DNA of 7,024 bases from Planctomycetota bacterium (GTDB taxonomy: Bacteria > Planctomycetota > UBA1135), in assembly GCA_014382465.1 (NCBI GenBank), contig JACNJP010000406.1:2753-9776 (forward strand). The letters run 5' to 3'. The position numbers were made by a program, and so were the translations under genes. The notes beneath the pieces were generated by a model, which did not search any database, was not told the origin of the DNA, and saw only the letters and a program-made list of their open reading frames with translations. Shown piece by piece: positions 1 through 5,548 of the stretch. The first letter of the stretch is position 1, and every line of letters begins with the position of its first letter.

Positions 1-117
1 AAGCGCGGCGGGGTGCAGGGGGGGGGGGGGTTCTCCGTCCGGCCTGGGGACCGGATCCGGATCGCCACGCCGGGCGGCGGCGGCTGGGGTCGGAGTCGAG
101 AGGGGAGCGCCGACTAA
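1..117 (+). CDS. Hydantoinase B / 5-oxoprolinase family protein, C-terminal end only
   Basis: Only the last 38 codons and the TAA stop are present, in frame 1; the gene enters from the left edge. The readable end contains PGDRIRIATPGGGGWG at about residues 16-31 of the fragment. A GD-x-[IVL]-x-[IVL]-x-TPGGGG[WY]G signature close to the C-terminus is typical of the HyuB / oxoprolinase large-subunit family, which hydrolyses hydantoins or 5-oxoproline with ATP, usually with a HyuA partner. The rest of the protein, including all catalytic parts, lies outside the window, so the substrate cannot be inferred. A run of 13 G encodes four glycines just before the signature; an indel there would shift the upstream frame but not the motif. 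The stop overlaps that of the convergent gene on the other strand by 4 nt. Confidence 0.75.
   Translation, partial: KRGGVQGGGGFSVRPGDRIRIATPGGGGWGRSREGSAD
18..30 (+). repeat. Homopolymer tract of 13 G
   Basis: Thirteen consecutive G lie inside the C-terminal coding sequence of the HyuB-like gene and read as four glycine codons. Tracts this long are slippage-prone during replication and are also a common sequencing or assembly error site. Its length therefore decides the reading frame of everything upstream. Confidence 0.85.
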
Positions 118-905
118 TCCCGCGACTCCGCCGGCGGCCACGGCCCCGAGGGCGCGGTCCGCGGCGTCAGGCGCTGGCGCCGGACCTGGCCGCGGGGCGG
201 GTCCTCCTCGACGGGGTAGAGCCGGACCGCCAGCAGCTCGATCTCGTCGTCGCCGGGCAGCAGCGGCAGCTGGTAGAGGCGCACGAGGCCGCGGTCGGCG
301 TCAATCTGGCCCTCGGACTCGGCCAGGGCCACCGCCGGGAGCTGGGTGGTGATCGGCTCGGAGTGGCCGCGAAGGGTGGTCTCCTGGAGCACCATCCGCT
401 CCAGCTCGCTGCGGTGGAAGCGGATCCGGCCGCGGAAGAGCCGGCCTTCGCGCTCCTCCACCAGGGCGTGGATCTGCAGCCCGGTCTGGAGCACGCCGAC
501 CTGCGGGTCGGCGAGGAGGACCTGGTCCGACTCCAGGGTCGTGAAATCGGCGACGAAGGAGGTCTCCGAGAGCAGGGAGATCGAGGCGGGCTGGCCGGCC
601 ATCATCAGCAGGCTGGGTGTGGCGACCCGGCGCCAAGCCTCGGGCCGGTCGAAGGGCGAGGCGGCGTCGAGCGGGCCGCGCAGCAGGATCAGGTCGAGGC
701 GGAACTGGCCGCTGCGGTGGACGGTGGCCGGATCGGGGTGCTCCGGCACCATCGACGGGTCGGGCACGGTCGGGGCCAGGCCGAGGTCGAGCAGCGCCCA
801 GAGGTCCTGGCCGGGGGCGAGCGGCTCGCCGGCGCGGTCGGCGGCGCCGCAGGAGCCGGCCGCCAGGGGGAGCAGCGCGAGCAGGAGCTTCGGGAGCGGA
901 TGCAT
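114..905 (-). CDS. Exported protein of unknown function, possible lipoprotein
   Basis: The protein has 263 residues. I chose the ATG at 905 because it is followed directly by a signal-like N-terminus: basic residue K6, then hydrophobic LLLALLPLAA, then GSC with Cys19. The lipobox is imperfect (A-G-S-C, no Leu at -3), so either lipoprotein processing or ordinary signal-peptidase cleavage is possible. The frame stays open far upstream, but that extension is arginine/proline-rich shadow sequence crossing the neighbouring gene. Residues about 103-185 look beta-rich (GQPASISL, FVADF, GVLQTGLQIHALVE). They loosely recall secretin-like modules, where a GQ-A-x-I strand is followed by a VGVxxxG-L-x-x strand; this is a weak impression, not an assignment. 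No enzyme motif is visible. The gene is convergent with the HyuB-like gene and downstream of the NYN gene on the same strand, separated by a hairpin repeat. Confidence 0.7.
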   Translation of the reverse strand: MHPLPKLLLALLPLAAGSCGAADRAGEPLAPGQDLWALLDLGLAPTVPDPSMVPEHPDPATVHRSGQFRLDLILLRGPLDAASPFDRPEAWRRVATPSLLMMAGQPASISLLSETSFVADFTTLESDQVLLADPQVGVLQTGLQIHALVEEREGRLFRGRIRFHRSELERMVLQETTLRGHSEPITTQLPAVALAESEGQIDADRGLVRLYQLPLLPGDDEIELLAVRLYPVEEDPPRGQVRRQRLTPRTAPSGPWPPAESRD

Positions 906-1023
906 CCCTGCTACTACAGCGCCGCGGCGGGGCGGGTCACCCCGGGCTCCTGGTACGGTCGGGAAAGGAATGCGGGGCCGGCTGAAACCGCGGGCGGCCC
1001 CGAGGGGTAGCGGAGACCGTCGG

Positions 1024-1071
1024 AAACCGGGGTCAGACATCGATTGAAATGGGATGTCTGACCCCGGGTTT
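1024..1071. repeat. REP-like inverted repeat (GGGGTCAGACAT hairpin), possible terminator
   Basis: GGGGTCAGACAT at 1029-1040 is perfectly complementary to ATGTCTGACCCC at 1054-1065, with a 13-nt spacer (1041-1053). The stem extends outward for 5 more pairs (AAACC against GGGTTT) with one bulged G at 1068. It begins 2 nt after the stop codon of the NYN gene on the minus strand and lies upstream of the exported-protein gene. There is no real U-tract, only a short TTT, so a textbook rho-independent terminator is not well supported. From general recall, palindromes built on GGGGTCAGAC recur as intergenic repeats in diverse bacteria, often near REP-associated tyrosine transposases; no transposase gene is present here. 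Confidence 0.75.
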
Positions 1072-1072
1072 C

Positions 1073-1840
1073 TCAGTAGAGGTGCTCCTCGGTGAGGACG
1101 TGGTACTGGTCGACCGCGCGCAGGAGCAGGTCGCTCATGCTCTCGCGGAAGGCGCAGCACTCGAACTTGCAGCCCTTGGCGCGGACGGCGTCGGCGACGT
1201 CGGCGAAGACGCCGTTGCCGCTGACGGCGATGATGACGTCGACCTTCTCGGCCACGCGCAGCATGTCCATGGCGATCCCGATCTCCCACTCGGCCTTGCG
1301 CGAGCCGTCCATGCGCTCGATGACCTCGCGCTTCCGCACCTCGAAGCCGCAGTAGCGCAGGTGGTCGAGGAAGCTGACCTGGTCGATGCCTTCGCGGTCG
1401 ATGACGTAGGCGATCGCCCGGGACAGGCGGCGGCTGCGGACGCACTGGCGCAGCATCTTGGCGTAGGACAGGTTGCGGCCGTAGGTCTTCTTCGCCGAGT
1501 GGTACATGTTCTGCACGTCGATGAAGACCGCCACCCGCTGGCGCTTGAGGAAGCCGCCGGGGGAGGCGTAGCCGCCGTTGCTCGGAAGCTCGCCGGTGGA
1601 GGGGTTCAGGTTCAGCTGCCGGCGCAGCCGCCAGACCTCGTCCTTCATGTCGAGGTACTTGTCTTCCAATTCCTCCCGTTCGAGGTCTTCGATCCCTTCG
1701 CTCTGATCGATGAAGGGGTGCTCAGCGTTTGGCTGTGGGTTTCCCGCCGGCAGCACGTTGGCCGGGAAGGCGGGCTGGGCTTCGGGTTGGGCGCCCTCCG
1801 GACTGGCCGGCTCGGGCGGAATGATGTCAGTTTCGGACAT
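1073..1840 (-). CDS. NYN/LabA-like (DUF88) domain protein with altered active-site residues
   Basis: The chosen start gives 255 residues. Residues 1-47 are Pro/Glu/Ala-rich and probably disordered; 48-77 (LEREELEDKYLDMKDEVWRL) look like a coiled coil. The NYN domain, a PIN-like fold found in RNases, spans about 102-250. It shows FIDVQN (Asp108, Asn111), AEWEIGIAMDM (Glu186, Asp192), then SGNGVF (207-212) followed by ADVADAVRAKG. The last motif is normally SGDxDF in LabA-like proteins; here Asn209 and Val211 replace both aspartates, and Glu186 sits where Asp is usual. RNase activity is therefore doubtful, and RNA binding or a structural role is possible. The start is uncertain: an ATG at 1903 would add 21 residues. 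I prefer ATG 1840 because the TATAAT box at 1921-1926 would leave only about 10 nt of leader for the upstream ATG. Neither start has a convincing Shine-Dalgarno sequence. Confidence 0.85.
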   Translation of the reverse strand: MSETDIIPPEPASPEGAQPEAQPAFPANVLPAGNPQPNAEHPFIDQSEGIEDLEREELEDKYLDMKDEVWRLRRQLNLNPSTGELPSNGGYASPGGFLKRQRVAVFIDVQNMYHSAKKTYGRNLSYAKMLRQCVRSRRLSRAIAYVIDREGIDQVSFLDHLRYCGFEVRKREVIERMDGSRKAEWEIGIAMDMLRVAEKVDVIIAVSGNGVFADVADAVRAKGCKFECCAFRESMSDLLLRAVDQYHVLTEEHLY

Positions 1841-1920
1841 GGTGATGCTGGGGTAGTCGCCGCCGATGGGGAAGGCGGAGGCGGTCCTTTCTCGCCCATA
1901 CATACAGGGACGAGGGCAGC

Positions 1921-1926
1921 ATTATA
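1921..1926 (-). promoter_or_regulatory. Probable -10 box (TATAAT) for the NYN gene
   Basis: The minus strand reads TATAAT exactly, 80 nt upstream of the chosen ATG (1840) and 17 nt upstream of the alternative ATG (1903). It stands out in a very GC-rich region. The positions 16-18 nt upstream read GTTCGG, CGTTCG or CCGTTC, a poor match to TTGACA, so the assignment rests on the -10 box and its location between two genes. Confidence 0.5.
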
Positions 1927-1947
1927 GGCTCAAAACCGGGTCCCGAA

Positions 1948-1977
1948 CGGGCGATCAGCCCCCTTCTTGACCGCCCG
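1948..1977 (-). terminator. Weak hairpin after the exonuclease gene, possible terminator
   Basis: CGGGCG (1948-1953) and CGCCCG (1972-1977) can pair, with a mismatch and about four further pairs inward. The hairpin starts 2 nt past the exonuclease stop on the minus strand. A TTTT run occurs only about 12 nt beyond the stem, so intrinsic termination is uncertain. It lies just upstream of the TATAAT box of the next gene, which would suit an operon boundary. Confidence 0.3.
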
Positions 1978-1979
1978 GT

Positions 1980-2816
1980 TCAGGCCCCCGGCGACCTCCG
2001 GACCGACCCCGGCGGGGCGCCTGGGCACGGGTGCGCGCGCACCACCCGATCGACCCGGTACGACTTGTAGTGGTGGTCGAAGTGGCACAGGGCTTCCATC
2101 ACCAGCGAGGTGCCGTGCCGGAAGAAGAAGCGCGGGCTGACCCGCAGCGGGATCACGCGCTGATCCTGGAGCATATAGTGAATGTCCAAGACCTCGTTGT
2201 TCAGCGCCGCTTCCCGCAGGACCTCCCTCCGGCCGCTCAAGCGCGGCGGATCGGGGGCGTAGCTGTCCAGGGTCCTGCCCCCGCCGAAGGCGTGCTCCCC
2301 GGCCTCGCCCGGCGCCGCCTCGAGCAGGTGGAGCATGAGGTGGTAGGCGTGGGTGGCGTCATCGAGGGCGCGGTGGTGCTGGGCCGGGGGCAGGCCCAGG
2401 TCCTTCACCAGGTTCACCAGCGAGTGGGACCTCCGCTGTAGGAGCCTCCGGGACGCCCTCAGGGTGCAGAGGATCCGGTTGGAGGGGGTCGGGAGGCCGA
2501 GCCGGGCGCACTCCGTGGCGACCATCGCGGCGTCGAAGGAGGCGTTGTGAGCCACCAGGGGCCGCTCGCCGCACCACGCCAGGAACCGGGGCAGGACCTC
2601 GGCGGCGGTCTCGGCGCCGGCGACGTCGCGGTCGGTGATGCCGTGGATCCGCACCACCTCGGGCGGGATCGGGCACTCCGGGAAGATCAGGGCCTCGAAG
2701 CGCTCGACGACGGTGCGGCCGCGGACCTTGAGGGCCCCGACCTCCACCAGCCGCGCGCCCGGCGGCGCGCCGGTGGTCTCGGTGTCGAAGACGACGAAAT
2801 CCCGGGGCAGGCCCAT
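1980..2816 (-). CDS. DEDDh 3'-5' exonuclease (DnaQ family) with C-terminal WYL-like domain
   Basis: The protein has 278 residues. Residues 1-165 form a DnaQ/epsilon-type exonuclease with all five expected residues visible: Asp11 and Glu13 in FDTETTG (ExoI), Asp95 in HNASFD (ExoII), and His148 and Asp153 in HRALDD (ExoIII). Such domains remove 3'-terminal nucleotides from DNA or RNA using two metal ions. After a linker, residues about 198-262 resemble a WYL domain: LREAALNNEVLDIHY, then VIPLRVSPRFFF, then a strand ending in SYRVDRVVRA, matching the usual Ai-x-x-r-x-l-x-i-x-Y, r-x-v-x-P and frldRI elements. WYL domains bind nucleic acid or nucleotide ligands and often act as sensors. The ATG lies 10 nt after the stop of the transporter gene, so it is probably the last gene of the operon. 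A polymerase III proofreading role is possible but unsupported by context. Confidence 0.9.
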   Translation of the reverse strand: MGLPRDFVVFDTETTGAPPGARLVEVGALKVRGRTVVERFEALIFPECPIPPEVVRIHGITDRDVAGAETAAEVLPRFLAWCGERPLVAHNASFDAAMVATECARLGLPTPSNRILCTLRASRRLLQRRSHSLVNLVKDLGLPPAQHHRALDDATHAYHLMLHLLEAAPGEAGEHAFGGGRTLDSYAPDPPRLSGRREVLREAALNNEVLDIHYMLQDQRVIPLRVSPRFFFRHGTSLVMEALCHFDHHYKSYRVDRVVRAHPCPGAPPGSVRRSPGA

Positions 2817-2826
2817 CCAGGGCAGT

Positions 2827-3525
2827 CTACTCGCCGGCGCCCTGTGGATCGCCCACGTAGCGCCTCAGCAGGGCGGTGCCGAGGTAGAAGAACGGCGTGT
2901 CGGCCACCGCCACCAGGGTCTTGAACAGCCACAGATCGAAGATCGTCGACATCATCTGCTGCGCCGGCCAGTCGCCGCCGAAGAGCACCAGCACCACCAG
3001 TGTCGAGTCGAGGAATTGGGACAGGATCGTCGAGGCGTTGTTCCGCAGCCACAGGTGCTTCCCCTTGGTCAGCCGCTTCCAGAAGTGGAACAGCCGGATG
3101 TCGACGAACTGCGCCACCAGGTAGGCGGTCATCGAGGCGGCGATGACCCGCCAGGCGTTGTGGAACACCTTGTCGTAGGTGGCGTCGTCGACCGGCGAGT
3201 CGGCGATGGCGGGGAATTGGGCGCCGAGCCACAGCACCATCAGCACGAACAGCGACACCACCAGGCCGGTCCGGACCACCTGGTCGGCGCGGCGCTGGCC
3301 GTAGACCTCGGACAGCAGGTCGGTCACCAGGAAGGTGACCGGGTAGGGCAGGGCGCCGGCCGACAGGACGAAGACGCGGAAGCCCAGGTCGGCGGTCAGG
3401 AACTTGTTGGCGATCAGGTTGCAGACCACCAGGGAGCCGAGGAAGATCCCGGCGAGCAGCAGGAAGCCGGCTTCGGCGCGCCGCTTCCGCCGGCCTATTT
3501 CACCGGATAGGTCGCCTTCACCCAC
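2827..3525 (-). CDS. yhhQ: VUT/YhhQ family queuosine precursor transporter
   Basis: With the GTG start at 3525 the protein has 232 residues, normal for this family. Family hallmarks are visible: YPVTFLVTDLLSEVYG at 61-76 and WLRNNASTILSQFLDS at 159-174, with VDIRLFHFWKRLTKGK between them. About six hydrophobic segments (roughly 20-43, 48-68, 84-104, 125-147, 170-185, 190-222) make it an inner-membrane protein. E. coli YhhQ imports queuosine precursors such as preQ0/preQ1 for tRNA modification; the exact substrate here is not readable. No ATG precedes the first membrane segment after the upstream frame. GTG 3525 or GTG 3534 are the plausible starts, giving a 31- or 40-nt overlap with the upstream gene, and the choice is uncertain. 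No queuosine biosynthesis gene is nearby, which would suit salvage. The stop is 10 nt before the exonuclease ATG. Confidence 0.92.
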   Translation of the reverse strand: MGEGDLSGEIGRRKRRAEAGFLLLAGIFLGSLVVCNLIANKFLTADLGFRVFVLSAGALPYPVTFLVTDLLSEVYGQRRADQVVRTGLVVSLFVLMVLWLGAQFPAIADSPVDDATYDKVFHNAWRVIAASMTAYLVAQFVDIRLFHFWKRLTKGKHLWLRNNASTILSQFLDSTLVVLVLFGGDWPAQQMMSTIFDLWLFKTLVAVADTPFFYLGTALLRRYVGDPQGAGE

Positions 3526-4685
3526 TCCTGCCACTCTTCTTCCGCCTTGGCCAGGGTCCAGCCGAAGTGCTCCTTGAAGCCGTTGCGCTGCGCCTCGTCC
3601 ATGTTCGTCCCGTCGGGGAAGCCGTTGGCGTCCTTGCGCGTCTTCAGCTCGGTCAGCCAGGCGCCGAAAGCCTCGGGCTTGTGCTGGACCAGGAAGTCGA
3701 ACTTGGACCAGGAGATGAGGTGGTCCTCGTAGCCGATCTCCGCCAGGGACTTCTTGCGGATGAGCTGGGCGAAGCTGGCCCCGCGCCCCTTCATCAACAT
3801 CTTGCGCACCTGCGGCGCCCAGTCGTGGGTGGCCTTGCCGACGTCGAGGTTGCCCTCGATCGAGCAGAAGGTGTCGAAGCGGCCGTCGAAGCTCTTCTCG
3901 GCCCAGTGGCCGATGCCGGCGTAGAGCCACACCGGCACCTCGTACGAGTAGTGCATGTAGCCGTTGAGCATGTTGTGGCCGATGTTGTGGATCACCACCG
4001 CCGACAGGTGCTTGTCGTGGTGGATGACGTCGGTCTCCAGGTTGACGCCGAACCACAGCGAGCTGCGGTCGACGTTGTTCCAGCACTGCGGCTTGAGGTA
4101 GCCCAGCCCCCAGGTGTTGCGCATGAACTCGCGGTAGGGGTTGGCGTCCTCGAAGACCATGACCTCGTACTTCTCGTGCTGCCCGAGGTAGCGGCCGATG
4201 CCGCGCATGAGGTTGCGCTCGGGGTCGAGGAAGTCCTCCTCCTTGCTGCCGGTGAGCTGGAGGAAGCGGGAGTAGAGCGTCTCCAGCCGCTCCCCGAGCA
4301 GGTGGATGCGGTACCAGGGGTCCAGCGTGCCCTGCTTGGACTTGACCTCCGGCCAGCGGTCCATGAGGGCCTCCAGCTCGGCGCGGTAGACCTTGATCTC
4401 GTCGGCCTCCACCTTCCACTTGGGGAAGTCGCCGAGGATCCGGAAGTGCTCGGTCTCGAGCAGGGTCGGCTCCCACACCCCCTCTTCGGCGATCGCCAGG
4501 CTGTCGGTGCGGGCGAAGGGGAACGGCCCGTGGTGCATCTTGTTGCGGGCCAGGACCTCGGGGTCGTGGTCGCAGAAGCTGCAGCGGTCCTTCCGGTGCT
4601 TCGGACGCTCCGCCTGGGCCGGGGCGTCGGCGGCCAGCAGGGCGGCGAGCAGGGCGAGCAGCAGCGGGCGGATCCGGCCGCTCAA
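3495..4685 (-). CDS. Exported gluzincin/peptidase-MA-like protein lacking the canonical catalytic residues
   Basis: The protein has 396 residues from a TTG start at 4685. The start is chosen because GGGAGG lies 7 nt upstream, TTGA overlaps the previous stop, and it begins a good signal peptide: RIRPLLLALLAALLAA, with predicted cleavage after AQA (Ala25). The mature N-terminus has a CSFC pair (Cys35, Cys38) and His-rich surroundings (HH at 51-52). Residues about 228-265 have the layout of a zinc peptidase helix pair: VVIHNIGHNML, then VPVWLYAGIGHWAE. In peptidase-MA-like gluzincins these read HExxH and WxxEGxAxY. Here Asn234 replaces the catalytic Glu and Ala256 replaces the third zinc ligand, while His233 and His237 remain. 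It is therefore probably inactive as a classical protease and may be a binding or scaffold protein. It could instead use other ligands such as His260 or Glu263. Its position after a parvulin-like lipoprotein and a helical protein suggests an envelope role. Confidence 0.8.
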   Translation of the reverse strand: MSGRIRPLLLALLAALLAADAPAQAERPKHRKDRCSFCDHDPEVLARNKMHHGPFPFARTDSLAIAEEGVWEPTLLETEHFRILGDFPKWKVEADEIKVYRAELEALMDRWPEVKSKQGTLDPWYRIHLLGERLETLYSRFLQLTGSKEEDFLDPERNLMRGIGRYLGQHEKYEVMVFEDANPYREFMRNTWGLGYLKPQCWNNVDRSSLWFGVNLETDVIHHDKHLSAVVIHNIGHNMLNGYMHYSYEVPVWLYAGIGHWAEKSFDGRFDTFCSIEGNLDVGKATHDWAPQVRKMLMKGRGASFAQLIRKKSLAEIGYEDHLISWSKFDFLVQHKPEAFGAWLTELKTRKDANGFPDGTNMDEAQRNGFKEHFGWTLAKAEEEWQEWVKATYPVK

Positions 4686-5548
4686 ATCCTGGCCTCCCAG
4701 CTGCGGCCCAGGTCGATGATCTGCATCACGGAGGCGTTGTCGACCGGCTCCTCGCCGTGGACCGCCCGGCAGGCGTTGATGGCCGCCAGCTTGATGATGT
4801 TGTCGGGGTCGCGCAGGACCGGCTTCATCGCCCCGAGCTGGGTCTTGCCGCCGACCAGCTCGAACAGGTGGAGCGCCGCCAGCCGGTCCTCCCGGCTCTT
4901 TGCCTGGCGCACCAGGCCGGCGGTCTGGACCGACAGCGGGCCGCGCTCGATCTTGGCGAAGTCCTTCCGCAGGCGGTCGCGGTGCTCGCCCCAGTCCTCC
5001 CCGGTGGCCGCCAGCAGCCCGGCCAGGCCGCGGTCGTCCTTGCGCCAGGCGAGGCCGCGGGCGGCCTCGTAAGCCTCGCGGGAGCCTTCCTCCGCGTCCT
5101 TCAGGCGGGCGGCGAGCAGCTCGAGGGCGTCCTTGCGCTGGCTGTCGGCGACGCGGCGGACCAGGTAGACGCGGGCCTCGGGCGCGGTCTTCTTGTCGAC
5201 CTCCTTCCACGCCAGGTCGAGGTCGAGGTCCGCGAGGGCGGCGTCCAGCACGGCGACCAGGTAGGGCAGGCGCTCCTCGCCCATCTTGGTCCAGTACTGG
5301 ATGGCGGCCGGCACGACGGCGGCGCCCAGGGCGCTGAGCCCGTCGCGGGCGGCGTCGGCGGTCTCGTCCTTCTTGGACGAGCGGAGGTCGAGGAGCCAGC
5401 CCTCGGCCTTCCGCTTGTCCGGTCCCTGGAGCTTGGGGAAGGCGCGCTTCTCGGCCTTCTTCTCGGTCTTCTCGGCGGTGGCGGCGGGCTCCTGGGGCTG
5501 GGGAAGGAACACGGGGGCGGGGAGGACCAGGAGGAGGGCGGAGATCAT
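4682..5548 (-). CDS. Exported alpha-helical (HEAT-like) repeat protein of unknown function
   Basis: The protein has 288 residues. The ATG at 5548 overlaps the stop of the upstream gene as ATGA, which fixes the start by coupling. The N-terminus (SALLLVLPAPVFL) is hydrophobic but lacks the usual basic residues, so export is probable but not certain. Residues 20-50 are charged and Lys/Glu/Ala-rich, probably a linker. From about residue 50 onward the sequence is helical and rich in Leu/Ala/Arg. Paired amphipathic helices are clearest at about 207-265 (TAGLVRQAKSREDRLAALHL, then the helix containing DNIIKLAAINACRAV), resembling HEAT or armadillo-type repeats used for protein binding. No catalytic motif is seen. 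It lies between a parvulin-like lipoprotein and a peptidase-like exported protein, both coupled to it by 4-nt overlaps, so the three products may act together. The repeat assignment is by pattern only. Confidence 0.72.
   Translation of the reverse strand: MISALLLVLPAPVFLPQPQEPAATAEKTEKKAEKRAFPKLQGPDKRKAEGWLLDLRSSKKDETADAARDGLSALGAAVVPAAIQYWTKMGEERLPYLVAVLDAALADLDLDLAWKEVDKKTAPEARVYLVRRVADSQRKDALELLAARLKDAEEGSREAYEAARGLAWRKDDRGLAGLLAATGEDWGEHRDRLRKDFAKIERGPLSVQTAGLVRQAKSREDRLAALHLFELVGGKTQLGAMKPVLRDPDNIIKLAAINACRAVHGEEPVDNASVMQIIDLGRSWEARI
4693..4698 (-). promoter_or_regulatory. Shine-Dalgarno GGGAGG deciding the TTG start
   Basis: GGGAGG on the minus strand ends 7 nt before the TTG at 4685 and lies inside the last codons of the upstream gene. 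It is the strongest ribosome binding site seen in this operon and supports a TTG start directly ahead of the signal peptide, coupled through a TTGA overlap. Confidence 0.6.

Noticed and set aside
906..1445. N-terminal extension of the 114-905 gene
   Set aside because: The extension is Arg/Pro-rich, crosses the hairpin repeat and runs through NYN coding sequence. A signal peptide begins at the ATG at 905.
1049..1927. + strand open frame (292 codons) opposite the NYN gene
   Set aside because: It is the mirror image of a clear NYN domain gene, with Val/Asp/His-rich composition and no family resemblance.
1967..1972. TTGACC on the + strand as a -35 box
   Set aside because: No -10 box lies 16-18 nt downstream and no + strand gene follows; the sequence is within the exonuclease/NYN gap next to minus-strand genes.
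3526..4476. N-terminal extension of the VUT transporter gene
   Set aside because: It is shadow sequence of the peptidase-like gene. The transporter is full-length for its family without it.
4571..4590. CSFCDH as a possible heme c attachment site
   Set aside because: Heme c attachment needs CxxCH; here the residue after the second Cys is Asp. A metal or disulfide role remains possible.
3567..5072. Long + strand open frame (501 codons) rich in Val, Leu and His
   Set aside because: It is antisense to the peptidase-like gene, with low-complexity composition and no recognisable motif; the minus-strand product has a signal peptide and a peptidase-like fold.
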